The translations under genes and the position numbers were made by a program. Below are positions 33,735 to 42,809 of a DNA stretch of 64,000 nt, one piece after another. A model generated the notes under the pieces. It worked only from the letters and a program-made list of their open reading frames with translations. It did not search any database and had not been told where the DNA came from. Source of the DNA: Parasphingopyxis lamellibrachiae (GTDB lineage: Bacteria > Pseudomonadota > Alphaproteobacteria > Sphingomonadales > Sphingomonadaceae); contig NZ_QRDP01000004.1 of assembly GCF_003385775.1 (NCBI RefSeq), positions 1,792,957 through 1,856,956 of the forward strand, given 5' to 3'. Each line of letters begins with the position of its first letter. The stretch's first letter is position 1.

Positions 33735-35212
33735 CCCGCATACACAGCGCCATTATCGACGGAGAATCGATTGACGGCACCGGCGATCCGGTCCCCGTTG
33801 TCGATCCCGCAACCGAAGAGGTTCTCGCCGAGATCCCCGACGCCGGGGACGCCCTGGTCGACCGCACGGTCGCTTCGGCCCGCGCCGCCTTCGAACGCGG
33901 CGAATGGCGCGACATGAGCGTTGCCGGGCGCCAGCAGGTCCTGCGGGACTGCGCCGACGCGGTCGAAGCCGCCGCCGACGAAATCGCCGATCTCGAATGC
34001 GCGAACACCGGCATACCCTATAGCCAGGTGCGCGATCGCCAGGTCGGCCGCGCGGCGAACAATTTTCGCTTCTTCGCCGACTATATCGGCCAGATGACCG
34101 CCGAGCTCTACGAGCAGGACCCGAATTACCTGACCTATGTCCGGCGCGAACCGGTCGGCGTCGCAGCGCTGATTTCGCCCTGGAACTCGCCGATCACGCT
34201 GGGCTCGATGAAAGTCGCCTCGGCCATCGCCTTTGGCAACAGCTGCGTACTCAAGCCCGCCGAACAGGCCCCGCTCGCCCTGTCCAGGCTTGTCGAGGTC
34301 ATCCAGTCGGCGGGCCTGCCCCAGGGCGTCGTCAACCTGCTGAACGGCAATGGCGCGACCACCGGCGACCGGCTGGTGCGCCACCCCGATATCGACTGCG
34401 TGTCCTTTACCGGCGGCACCGAAACCGGCCGCCGGATCATGGCCACGGCCGGCGAGAATCTGAAGCCCTCGATCATGGAGCTCGGCGGCAAGTCCGCCAA
34501 TATCATTTTCGAGGATGCGGATTTCGAACAGGCGCTGGATGGCGCGCTGATCGGCATTTTCACCAATAACGGCCAGCAATGCCTGGCCGGATCGCGGATC
34601 CTCGTCCAGCGCAGCATCGCCGGCCGTTTCCTCGACGCCTTTGTCGAGCGCGCCCGAGCGATCAGGGTGGGTTCACCGCGCGACGCAGCGACGGAAGTCG
34701 GCCCGCTCGCCTCCAGGCGCCATTATGAGCATGTCATGAGCTTCGTCCCGGAAACGGACAAGGACGGGGCCAAATTGCTGACCGGCGGCAAACGGGCGGA
34801 CGGCTTCGACCGGGGCTTCTATTTCGATCCGACCATCGCTCTGGTCGAGTCCAATGAAGACCGCCTGTGTCAGGATGAAATCTTCGGGCCATTCGCTTCG
34901 GTGATGGTGTTCGATACCGTCGAAGAAGCCTATGCCATCGCCAACCGGTCGCGCTTCGGCCTGGTCGGCTATGTCTGGTCGCAGAATATCGCCACCGTCA
35001 TGGAAGCGCAGGAGAAAATCTCGGCCGGCACGATCTGGTGCAACACGCCGATGATGCGCGAACTGCGCGCGCCGTTCGGCGGCTTTCGCGAATCCGGCGT
35101 CGGCGCGGAAGGCGGCCAGGCGGCCGAAGCTTTCTACATGCACCAAAAAACGGTCAGCATTCCGCGCAAACCGCTGTCGCTCACCAAACTTGGCATGGGC
35201 GATGCCGAATGA
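33731..35212 (+). CDS. NAD(P)-dependent aldehyde dehydrogenase
   Basis: A 493-residue ALDH superfamily member of normal length. It shows SPWNSPITLGSMKVASAIAF (cofactor entry), LKPAEQAPLALSRLVEV, the Rossmann glycines FTGGTETGRRIM, general base in MELGGKSANIIF, and catalytic Cys in NNGQQCLAGSRILVQ. It oxidises an aldehyde to the acid; the substrate is not predictable, though muconate-semialdehyde and betaine-aldehyde type enzymes share these blocks. The ATG at 33731 overlaps the previous stop, with AAAGGAG upstream. Confidence 0.92.
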   Translation: MTRIHSAIIDGESIDGTGDPVPVVDPATEEVLAEIPDAGDALVDRTVASARAAFERGEWRDMSVAGRQQVLRDCADAVEAAADEIADLECANTGIPYSQVRDRQVGRAANNFRFFADYIGQMTAELYEQDPNYLTYVRREPVGVAALISPWNSPITLGSMKVASAIAFGNSCVLKPAEQAPLALSRLVEVIQSAGLPQGVVNLLNGNGATTGDRLVRHPDIDCVSFTGGTETGRRIMATAGENLKPSIMELGGKSANIIFEDADFEQALDGALIGIFTNNGQQCLAGSRILVQRSIAGRFLDAFVERARAIRVGSPRDAATEVGPLASRRHYEHVMSFVPETDKDGAKLLTGGKRADGFDRGFYFDPTIALVESNEDRLCQDEIFGPFASVMVFDTVEEAYAIANRSRFGLVGYVWSQNIATVMEAQEKISAGTIWCNTPMMRELRAPFGGFRESGVGAEGGQAAEAFYMHQKTVSIPRKPLSLTKLGMGDAE

Positions 35213-35697
35213 GCGTCCTGCACGACCGGATTTCCGCCTATCTCGACGCCTATTTCGAAGCCTGGAATGCTTATGACGTTCCCGCCATGCGCGCCCTGTG
35301 GGACGAGAGCGAAGACAATCCGGTCTATCTGGCCGAGGAATGCGCGCCGCATCATGGCTGGGACGCGATACTCGCTTATTGGGGCGTCGACCGCTCCCAA
35401 TCGGAACGGCTGCTGACCTGGCGCGATCTGAGCGTCACCCACGCCAGCACCGATGTCGCCATCGCTTTCTTCCACGCCAACTGGAGCACCTACATTCCCG
35501 GCAACCGCCTGTACCCGAGGCCGTTTGGCGGGCCGGTGCGGATCACCATGGTGCTGCGCAAGAAAGCGGAGGGCTGGCGCGCCATTCACTATGCCGAAGC
35601 GCCGCTCGCCTCGATCATCCAGCTGCGCGAGGCGCATGAGGCAGCGGTCGACCCTGCGCTCCACGAGAGACTGGCCGCCAAGGGCATACGATACTGA
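35209..35697 (+). CDS. SnoaL/NTF2-like protein
   Basis: A 162-residue cone-shaped NTF2-like protein. The helix LDAYFEAWNAYDVPAMRALW, the HHGWDAILAYWG turn, and beta strands ending in RITMVLRKKAEGWRAIHYAE are typical. Such proteins are small isomerases, hydratases or cyclases, or stabilising subunits. The ATG overlaps the aldehyde dehydrogenase stop (ATGA), so it is part of the same coupled operon. Activity unknown. Confidence 0.78.
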   Translation: MSVLHDRISAYLDAYFEAWNAYDVPAMRALWDESEDNPVYLAEECAPHHGWDAILAYWGVDRSQSERLLTWRDLSVTHASTDVAIAFFHANWSTYIPGNRLYPRPFGGPVRITMVLRKKAEGWRAIHYAEAPLASIIQLREAHEAAVDPALHERLAAKGIRY

Positions 35698-35731
35698 TCC
35701 CCCAACCGAACATCCTTCAGGAAATCCGATC

Positions 35732-36280
35732 ATGACAAGCGCTATCCAATCTATCCCGCTCAAGACCATAGACGGCAAGGACGCCCGTTTGGCCGACTAT
35801 GCGGGTTCGGTCCTGCTGATCGTCAACACGGCCTCGAAATGCGGCCTCACCCCGCAATATGAGGGCCTTGAGGCGCTCTACCGCGCGAACAGGGATAAGG
35901 GCCTCGTGATACTCGGTTTCCCCGCCAACAACTTCCTGGCGCAGGAACCCGGCACCGAGGAGGAAATCGCGGAATTCTGTTCGCTGACCTACGATGTGAG
36001 CTTTCCGATGTTTGCAAAGATCAGCGTTGCCGGCGAGGACCGCCACCCGCTCTACGCCGCGCTCACCGCCGCGCAGTCCGAAGCGGCAAGCCCCAACGGC
36101 AACGCTATGCGCGAGCGGCTGGCGAGCAAAGATATTCCGATCTGGGACGAACCCGAGATCCTGTGGAATTTCGAGAAGTTCCTCGTCTCGCGCGACGGCC
36201 AGATAGCAGCCCGCTTCGGCCCCGACACGCCACCCGACGATCCGGCTCTGCTCGCCGCGATCCAAGAGTTGCTGGATTGA
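35732..36280 (+). CDS. Glutathione peroxidase-family thiol peroxidase
   Basis: A 182-residue Cys-type GPx that reduces peroxides with thioredoxin or glutathione. The peroxidatic Cys is in VNTASKCGLTPQYEGLE and the Trp-Asn pair in ILWNFEKFLV. In the second block the usual FPCNQFG reads FPANNFL, so the tetrad Gln is Asn, which seems common in some alphaproteobacterial members. It follows SnoaL by 34 bp in the same direction and may protect against peroxide made by the flavoenzymes. Confidence 0.9.
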   Translation: MTSAIQSIPLKTIDGKDARLADYAGSVLLIVNTASKCGLTPQYEGLEALYRANRDKGLVILGFPANNFLAQEPGTEEEIAEFCSLTYDVSFPMFAKISVAGEDRHPLYAALTAAQSEAASPNGNAMRERLASKDIPIWDEPEILWNFEKFLVSRDGQIAARFGPDTPPDDPALLAAIQELLD

Positions 36281-36641
36281 GTGGCCAGAGCCGCCGGCTC
36301 ATAGTCAAAGGCGTCGGTGCCGGAGCGCGTCTGATTGCCGCTATTGCAATAGCCGAACGTCGTACCCAAGCGCTTGTTCTGGTTGGGAGTGTCCGCCGCA
36401 TAGCTGCCCGGCCCACAAGACCGGGAGCGGCACCGCGAAAAAAAGGCTCGTCGTTCGCGGGAAGATGAGGCGAGCGGTTCGACCTGCTCTCCCATCTTCC
36501 CGCGAACGACGTGTGTGTTCGATATTGCCGGGTGACCGCTGAAGGCTCCCAGATCCCGCCCGATAGGTCTTATGCGGCTTCTTTCCCGGGTAGCGGGGCC
36601 TCCACGATAGCGATCATCGGAACCGTACGCGCTTCGGGCTT
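36281..36641. other. Intergenic region between the GPx and TonB receptor 3 genes
   Basis: It holds the strong hairpin terminator (36438-36511). The part 36281-36430 reads on the minus strand as GTTFGYCNSGNQTRSG and similar, which looks coding-like, but there is no start, ribosome site or recognised domain, so I do not call a gene. The rest (36512-36641) is the 3' flank of the receptor gene; nothing else is seen. Confidence 0.4.
36438..36511 (-). terminator. Long-stem terminator of TonB receptor 3
   Basis: A perfect 19-bp inverted repeat (CGTCGTTCGCGGGAAGATG at 36449-36467, its complement at 36493-36511) with a 25-nt loop that can itself pair (GAGC/GCTC). On the minus strand it is followed by AGCC and seven T residues, so it ends the receptor transcript. 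Confidence 0.8.
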
Positions 36642-39600
36642 CTAGAAGCGCGCCCGGAAACCGACATAATATTCACGTCCGATCGCATCGTTCAACGACG
36701 ATACGATATTCAGCGAACTTCCGTTGTCCGTACCACTCGGGACCAGCGGCCCGTAATTGTTGAAGATGTTGTTGACGCCCGCCGATATCCGGTAATTGTC
36801 ATCCGGACCGAAAGTGTATCGGGCCGAAATCCGGTGAAAATCCTGTCCGCCGACACGGAAGTAACGATCGTTTGACGGGAACGGATCATTGACAAGGTCG
36901 TCGACACCGCCACCTTCGTAGGTAACCGTATACGCCAAGCGGAAACCGCCATTGCGGTAACCGACGCCGAGCCGCCACTCATCGCGACCGTTGCCGATCT
37001 CTCCGAGCGGGCTGTTCGTGATCACCGTTCCGCCCAGTCCAATGAAGGTCGTCTGCTGTTTGAAATAGCGGGAGTAGCGGAAATTGATGTCGAACTCGCC
37101 CGGGATAATCCCAAATTCTATCCCATCATAGTTGAGTGTGAAGTCGATGCCTTCCACCAACTCCTCTTCCAGATTCTCCTGGAAATTTATGACCTCGACC
37201 ACATCGCCATTGAACGGATTGCGTGAAATGACATCGCAGAATTTGTTGTTTGGGAAATCGTCGGCTGCATAGCAAAGATCGACGGTGTTCTGCGTACTGA
37301 CCGATGTGATCGCGTCGCTAATCTCGATCCGGTAATAGTCCGCGATCAGCGTCAACCCGGGCGCGAAGGGCGGCGCAAACACTACACCAAAGGTGTATGT
37401 ATCGGCCGTTTCTTCCTGCACATTGGGATTGCCCGAATTGGGCCCCTGGGTGCTGCCATCGAATTCGAACGGCTCACCCGCATTATCGGGATTGGCGAAG
37501 AAGGCCTGAATGCCGGGCTCCGAAAGACAGTTTGCCGCAACCGTTCCGAGACTGACCGTTTCGCCGCCGACGCTGTCCGGTGCAGACAGCCCAGACCCGT
37601 CCGGGAAGAGGCCGTCGCACGGGTCCCTGAGATCGTCCGCATCCGGCCGGGGCGGCGAGAAAATCTCGGTCAGATTCGGCGCCCGTTGAGACCGGGAATA
37701 TTGGGCTCGGAAGCGCAGCGCGTCCGTCGGCTGCCAGACCGCGCCGACATTGTAGCTGAAGATCGTGCCGACAGTGCTGTATTCCGAGATCCGCGCCGCG
37801 GCCTGCAGGAACAGTTCGTCGGCGATGATCGGGATGTCGATTTCGGCAAAGGCTTCAATCACGTCGAAACTCGCCTCGACGCTCGGGAATGTCGCCAGCG
37901 AGGTAATGTTGAAGTCGTCGGTCGTGGGGTCGCCATCGACGCCGCCCACGGGATCGCCATCCGGATCGCCGGTCGTCGACTGCTCTTCGCGACGATATTC
38001 GACGCCAGCGGCGAACTTCACGTCGCCATCGCCCAGCTGAAACAGATTGCCGCGAATATAGCCACCGGCCGTATATTGGTGGCGCGTCTGGCTACCACGG
38101 CCATTGTACCGGATATAGTCAGCGGCAGCATCCGAGATCGAACCTTCGCCAAAGATGTTCAGCGGGACACATCCTGCTGCCCTGGCCCCCGCATCGGCGC
38201 ATTGGAAACCGCCAGCACCGTTCGGCTCGATGTCGAGCGCGAACTGGGCGGCGAGAAAGTTGACCTCATTCGGATTGCGCTGATTCTGTTCGAACCTTCC
38301 GAAGGTGCCGAACAGAGTCCAATCGATATCATCAGTCAACGTGCCATCGAGATCTGCCATGATCCGGATGGTGTCACGCCTGTTGATACGGGCCTGCTCA
38401 CCGAGTTCGACCAAGCGGCGGTCAAAAGAGACCGAACCGCTTCTCGTTTCTTCGACCTCAGGAGGGATGAACGGATGATCGCTCGCCATATTGCCAATCT
38501 CGAATGCGTCAAGATTGCCGAATGAATCATCGTCGTTCAGCGTTTCGAACCCGCCGCGGGTTTCCGAATCCACGCGCGAAAACAGTCCAACGACAGAGAG
38601 TTCGACAGAGGGCGAGAATTCATAGCTGCCATGCACACCGATATTCAGGATCTCGCGCGAACCGTGGAGCGTGCGGCCGGGCCGGAAGTTGAACCCGTCA
38701 AAATCGGCAAAGAAATCCTGATTACCCGTCCGGTCCGCCGGCTGCAGCGACTTATCGTTGAACCATTGCCCATCGCGGAACCAGGCATCGCCGCCTTCGA
38801 ACACGCCACCGGGAGTCGAACCGCTCCGCGATCCGACAAGGCAGAATCGATCTTCATTGTTGGGGTCACAGCCCGGCGTGTTGATTTCATCGGCAAATGT
38901 GTCGTTGGATCCCGTTGCCGGATCATCGAACTCCACCGCCAGCACCGAGAGCGGACGCGTATTGTCGGCAAACACCGCATTCTCGTTACGATAACTCACA
39001 GCAGTCATGAAATAGCCGCGATCATCGGCAAAGCGTAGGCCGACACGGCCATTGATGCGATATTCTTCGCCGCCGCTCGCCTCGGGCATGGAATAGCGCG
39101 CGTCGATTTCATAGCCCTCGAAGGAGTCGTTGAGGATGAAGTTTGCCACACCCGCGATCGCATCCGATCCGTAAATCGCCGAGGCGCCGCCGGTGGTCAC
39201 TTCCGTGCGACTGACAAAACCGACCGGCAATGTAGAAAGGCTGACCCGATCGGAATTGCCCGAATTCGATACCGCACGTCGGCCATTGATCAGGACAAGC
39301 GTCCGATCGTCGCCCAACCGCCGGAGGCTGATCGACGAAAGGCCGCTGGTTTGGATGAGGTTGTTACTGCTCTGAACCGACACGCCGTCGCCAACGCCGG
39401 GCAACTGGGTAATTGCTTCGGCCAGATCGGTCGAGCCGATATCGTCGAAATCTTCTGTTCCGAAAACCTGGAGGGGTACAGCCGAATCCTCGGCGCCGCG
39501 CTCGATGCGCGAACCGGTGACAACGATGGCCGCCCCGCGATTGCCTCTGCTTGCGGTCTGGCTCGACGGTGCGTCGTTCTGCGCGTCGCTTAAAGCCGCG

Positions 39601-39689
39601 CCATCACTTTGCGCAAATGCCTGCCCCTGCATAAGAAGGACTGCACCAGCAGATACGCCGGTCAGGAAAATATTCTTACATTTTTGCAT
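36642..39689 (-). CDS. TonB-dependent outer-membrane receptor 3 (peptide-use locus)
   Basis: A 1015-residue receptor with a signal peptide (AGAVLLMQGQAFAQ), TonB box GAAIVVTGSRIERG, a plug with LAEAITQLPGVGDG, RTLVLINGRRAVSNSG and VTTGGASAIYGSDAIAG, and a long Asn/Asp-rich barrel ending YYVGFRARF. This size and plug type is common in sphingomonads and often tied to peptide or complex substrates. It is divergent from the LysR gene, and the shared 30-bp element links it to the S9 peptidase operon. Probably imports peptides; the substrate is inferred. Confidence 0.93.
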   Translation of the reverse strand: MQKCKNIFLTGVSAGAVLLMQGQAFAQSDGAALSDAQNDAPSSQTASRGNRGAAIVVTGSRIERGAEDSAVPLQVFGTEDFDDIGSTDLAEAITQLPGVGDGVSVQSSNNLIQTSGLSSISLRRLGDDRTLVLINGRRAVSNSGNSDRVSLSTLPVGFVSRTEVTTGGASAIYGSDAIAGVANFILNDSFEGYEIDARYSMPEASGGEEYRINGRVGLRFADDRGYFMTAVSYRNENAVFADNTRPLSVLAVEFDDPATGSNDTFADEINTPGCDPNNEDRFCLVGSRSGSTPGGVFEGGDAWFRDGQWFNDKSLQPADRTGNQDFFADFDGFNFRPGRTLHGSREILNIGVHGSYEFSPSVELSVVGLFSRVDSETRGGFETLNDDDSFGNLDAFEIGNMASDHPFIPPEVEETRSGSVSFDRRLVELGEQARINRRDTIRIMADLDGTLTDDIDWTLFGTFGRFEQNQRNPNEVNFLAAQFALDIEPNGAGGFQCADAGARAAGCVPLNIFGEGSISDAAADYIRYNGRGSQTRHQYTAGGYIRGNLFQLGDGDVKFAAGVEYRREEQSTTGDPDGDPVGGVDGDPTTDDFNITSLATFPSVEASFDVIEAFAEIDIPIIADELFLQAAARISEYSTVGTIFSYNVGAVWQPTDALRFRAQYSRSQRAPNLTEIFSPPRPDADDLRDPCDGLFPDGSGLSAPDSVGGETVSLGTVAANCLSEPGIQAFFANPDNAGEPFEFDGSTQGPNSGNPNVQEETADTYTFGVVFAPPFAPGLTLIADYYRIEISDAITSVSTQNTVDLCYAADDFPNNKFCDVISRNPFNGDVVEVINFQENLEEELVEGIDFTLNYDGIEFGIIPGEFDINFRYSRYFKQQTTFIGLGGTVITNSPLGEIGNGRDEWRLGVGYRNGGFRLAYTVTYEGGGVDDLVNDPFPSNDRYFRVGGQDFHRISARYTFGPDDNYRISAGVNNIFNNYGPLVPSGTDNGSSLNIVSSLNDAIGREYYVGFRARF

Positions 39690-39857
39690 CTTTTAGACCC
39701 CCGAAAACATCGCCGAAAAGGACGAACGATTAAGTATGTTGTTTAGTTCGATCATTGAGCTATCCTCCCCTCAGGATTGCTTTGCGGCGCTCCGTCGGGA
39801 ATCTCTCCTGTTGCTTGCCAAATGAAACGGTTGCTGAATTGACGGCAAATTCATAAT

Positions 39858-39887
39858 CGGAATGTCGCAATGCGAAAATTGCAAAGC
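39858..39887. promoter_or_regulatory. Putative LysR operator, copy 1
   Basis: A 30-bp block starting CGGAAT and ending AATTGCAAAGC, with 20 of 30 positions identical and no gap to the block at 45126-45155. It lies 20 bp before the LysR start and about 170 bp upstream of the divergent receptor, a usual place for a LysR site. Confidence 0.6.
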
Positions 39888-39906
39888 GTTGATAAGGAGA
39901 CGTTTT

Positions 39907-40800
39907 TTGGAGTTGAAGTGGTTGGAAGATTTCATCTGCGTTGCCGAGAAGGGACACTTCGGACAAGCGGCTGAAAACCGGTTCGTGACCCAGTCGGCAC
40001 TAAGCCGTCGCGTTCAGTCTCTGGAGCTCTGGATTGGCGCGAGCCTCTTCGATCGCTCGGCGCATCCGATCAAGCTGACCATGGCCGGAGAAGAGTTCAT
40101 CAAGACTGCGCGGCAGATAGTCGATCAGTCATACGAAGCCCGTGCCTTCGCCAACAAATATTCGAGAATGGGCGACAACAGCATCACCATCTCCTGCCTG
40201 CATACCCTGGCGTTGAAATTCATCCCCGACTTGATCAGCGAATTGCGGCAGGAGATCCGCCCCTTTTCTGCATCGATTATCGCTGAAACCCGGACGGTCG
40301 AAGAATATCTGACAGCACTCAGCATCGGCACCTGCGATTTCTTCATCTGCTACGACCATCCGTCCATATCGTTCGACGTCGACCCTGCCCAATTTCCCAG
40401 CATCGAAATCGCCGAACACCGAATCCGGCCTTACCAAAGCAACACGGCAGAGCTTATCGACCTGAACGACACGGCAAAAACCGGAATACCCTATATCGAA
40501 TATTCGGGGACTTCCTTCATGTCGCGCGTGTTCGAACAGCTTCTACGCAAGGCGCCTTTCAGAAAACGCCTGCGCACCGTGTACCGCGCGTCGCTCGTCG
40601 AAAGCATGTTGTCCGCTGCTCAAAGCGGTTTCGGCGTTGCATGGCTTCCCGAAACCGTCGTTCCCGGAGATCCGTCCGATCAGGGACTGCAACTGGTTTC
40701 GGATGATTTCTCGACATTGCTGACAATCAGGGCTTACCGATCGGTGAGCAACAGCAGCCCGCTGGTCGGAGAAATCTGGAAAGCACTGACCAAGGCCTGA
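39907..40800 (+). CDS. LysR-family transcriptional regulator
   Basis: A 297-residue LysR activator. The DNA-binding helix is LEDFICVAEKGHFGQAAENR, FVTQSALSRRVQSLELWIGA and LFDRSAHPIKLTMAGEEFIK, followed by the two-lobed ligand domain. I choose a TTG start at 39907: AAGGAG lies seven bases upstream and LELKWLEDF is the usual LysR beginning; the longer ATG form from 39862 lacks a ribosome site. Divergent from TonB receptor 3, and convergent with the S51-DUF819-S9 operon. It is likely the activator of both, through the shared 30-bp element. Confidence 0.9.
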   Translation: MELKWLEDFICVAEKGHFGQAAENRFVTQSALSRRVQSLELWIGASLFDRSAHPIKLTMAGEEFIKTARQIVDQSYEARAFANKYSRMGDNSITISCLHTLALKFIPDLISELRQEIRPFSASIIAETRTVEEYLTALSIGTCDFFICYDHPSISFDVDPAQFPSIEIAEHRIRPYQSNTAELIDLNDTAKTGIPYIEYSGTSFMSRVFEQLLRKAPFRKRLRTVYRASLVESMLSAAQSGFGVAWLPETVVPGDPSDQGLQLVSDDFSTLLTIRAYRSVSNSSPLVGEIWKALTKA

Positions 40801-40830
40801 CGGTCTCGGCAAATGTCAGTATCCACATTG

Positions 40831-41574
40831 TCAGCAAGCGCTGCCGGATGCTCCCGCCTGACCCAGAAAGCGCACCGGCATCGCGCAATAATCGATCTCA
40901 CCGCCGGACAGCGATACTTTGCGTATGCCCGCCTGTTCCCTGATCGAGTCGAAATTCTTAAGCCGTTCATTCTGGAACTCAATGGCCGTGCCTTCGTCCA
41001 GCGTATAAGCCGGAAAGGCCATCCGGTGATCGCCGGTAAAATTCCAGAAGGCTTGTACGCGGGCACTGCTCACATCGAAATGGACGCAAATGCAGCCTTT
41101 CAGAACGGCCAGCCCCGGGATCGGCTCAATCTGTGTCTTGATCGAGTCTGTGATACTCCATTCGAACAGGATGTTGAGGCCCGCACTCGCACCCGCGACG
41201 ACGACACCAGAGGCATAGGCCGCGCGAAGCGCATCGCCCACGCCCCATTCCCTGAACAGCGCCAACAAATTCCGGGTTGAACCACCGTCAACAAAGACGA
41301 TATCGACACCTTCGAAAAACTCATCGGCTTTGTCTGACGGCGGATCGTAAAGCTCCAAAACAACCGGTTTTGCGCCGACGCGCGCCATCAAATTCCGGAA
41401 CGCCGCGATCCTCTCAAGATTGTCGCCGCGGGCCGCGCCGACATAGCAGACGATCGGTTCCTCTTTACAGGCGAGCGCCGCCAGCCGCCGGGCGAATGTG
41501 GGCGGTTCACTGTCCGGCACAAAGAAAGACGCGGAATCGCAAATTCCGTAGATCCGTCTGACCGGTCGCGTCAC
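40831..41574 (-). CDS. Peptidase S51-family protein (dipeptidase E/cyanophycinase-like)
   Basis: A 247-residue class I glutamine-amidotransferase-like hydrolase. FVDGGSTRNLLALFREWG and the nucleophile elbow VVVAGASAGLNILFEWS (S130) match the S51 family, and the CVHFDV segment offers the His. PepE cleaves Asp-X dipeptides; cyanophycinase cleaves beta-Asp-Arg polymers. No signal peptide, so cytoplasmic. The ATG overlaps the DUF819 stop, making it the last gene of a three-gene peptide operon. A role in cleaving an imported acidic dipeptide is inferred. Confidence 0.85.
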   Translation of the reverse strand: MTRPVRRIYGICDSASFFVPDSEPPTFARRLAALACKEEPIVCYVGAARGDNLERIAAFRNLMARVGAKPVVLELYDPPSDKADEFFEGVDIVFVDGGSTRNLLALFREWGVGDALRAAYASGVVVAGASAGLNILFEWSITDSIKTQIEPIPGLAVLKGCICVHFDVSSARVQAFWNFTGDHRMAFPAYTLDEGTAIEFQNERLKNFDSIREQAGIRKVSLSGGEIDYCAMPVRFLGQAGASGSAC

Positions 41575-42809
41575 GATGTGACCATTCTCATCAACTCAGC
41601 GGTGAGGATCGCTCCATAGGTTCCCAGCGCATAGCCCAGAACGGCAAGGAGAACGCCGACCGGCGCGAGAGCGGGATGGAAGGCCGCCGCGACAACCGGC
41701 GCGGAAGCGGCGCCGCCGACATTGGCCTTGCTGCCCACGGCGAGGAAGAAGAAGGGCGCGCGGACGGCCTTGGCGACAATGATCAGCAGAACCGTATGTA
41801 TGAGCATCCAGATGAGGCCGATCAGCATGAAGGAAGGCGCATCGCGAAGGTTGAGAATGTTCATCTTCGTCCCAATCACTGTCACGAGCACGAAGATGAA
41901 AACCGTTCCAACTTTCGAAGCGCCAATCCCCTCAAGGTCCCGCGCTTTGGTGAAGCTCGCCCCCAGTCCGATTGAGGTGGCGATGACCACAATCCAGAAG
42001 AAGCTGGACGCCAATACGCCTTCTTCTCCTCCATACATCTCGCTGAACAAACCGCCCAACCAGCCACCCAGCAAATGGGCGAAACCGACACCCGCAAAAG
42101 TAAATCCAACGAGCAGCATCAGGTCGTTGGCCGATGGAGTGCGTTCGACCGAGGCACTATAGTCGGCCATGCGATCGCGCAGCCGGTCAATCGCGCTGGT
42201 ATCGGCTTTCAGCCAGCCGTCGATCCGCTCCGGAGCACCCGCACCATATAACAGAAAAGCCATCCACAGATTGGCGACGATGATGTCGACCGCCACCAAT
42301 GCACCATAATTCTCCGGGTTGAACTGGTAGATTTCGAGCATCGCCGTCTGGTTGGCTCCGCCGCCGATCCAGCTTCCGGCAAGCGTGGCCAGGCCCCGCC
42401 ATGCCGCCTGGTCGCCCGAACCGAGCACCGAAGGATCGAACTGGGCGACGAGCCACAAGGCTATCGGCCCGCCGATGACGATGCCGATTGTGGCTGTAAA
42501 AAACATGATCAGGGCCTTCGGGCCGAGACCGATGATACCCTTAAGGTCGATGCTCAGGGTCAACAGGATCAGCGCCGCCGGCAGCAGATAGTCCCGAACG
42601 ATCGGCCAGAGACTCGAATTCTCGACGCCGATCAGGCCGAAAGTCACCATCAGCGAGGGGACCAGATAACAAACGAGGACAACGGGCACAAAGGTGTAGA
42701 AGCGCGTCCAACCTCCGCCCAGCTGCCGTGTATAGCCGACAAAAGCGAGTACGAGGGCCAGCAGGCCGAGAATTACCGCATCGTTGGTTATCAGAGGCGT
42801 TTCGATCAT
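41571..42809 (-). CDS. DUF819 (YjcL-like) integral membrane transporter
   Basis: A 412-residue protein with about ten membrane helices. DUF819 landmarks are LAGSWIGGGANQTAMLEIY, SIGLGASFTKARDLEGIG and VGSKANVGGAASAPVVAAAF. The family is thought to move anionic or peptide-like solutes but few members are characterised. It is placed between a periplasmic S9 peptidase and a cytoplasmic S51 peptidase with overlaps on both sides (ATGA), so it most likely imports the dipeptide or amino-acid product. Confidence 0.85.
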   Translation of the reverse strand: MIETPLITNDAVILGLLALVLAFVGYTRQLGGGWTRFYTFVPVVLVCYLVPSLMVTFGLIGVENSSLWPIVRDYLLPAALILLTLSIDLKGIIGLGPKALIMFFTATIGIVIGGPIALWLVAQFDPSVLGSGDQAAWRGLATLAGSWIGGGANQTAMLEIYQFNPENYGALVAVDIIVANLWMAFLLYGAGAPERIDGWLKADTSAIDRLRDRMADYSASVERTPSANDLMLLVGFTFAGVGFAHLLGGWLGGLFSEMYGGEEGVLASSFFWIVVIATSIGLGASFTKARDLEGIGASKVGTVFIFVLVTVIGTKMNILNLRDAPSFMLIGLIWMLIHTVLLIIVAKAVRAPFFFLAVGSKANVGGAASAPVVAAAFHPALAPVGVLLAVLGYALGTYGAILTAELMRMVTS

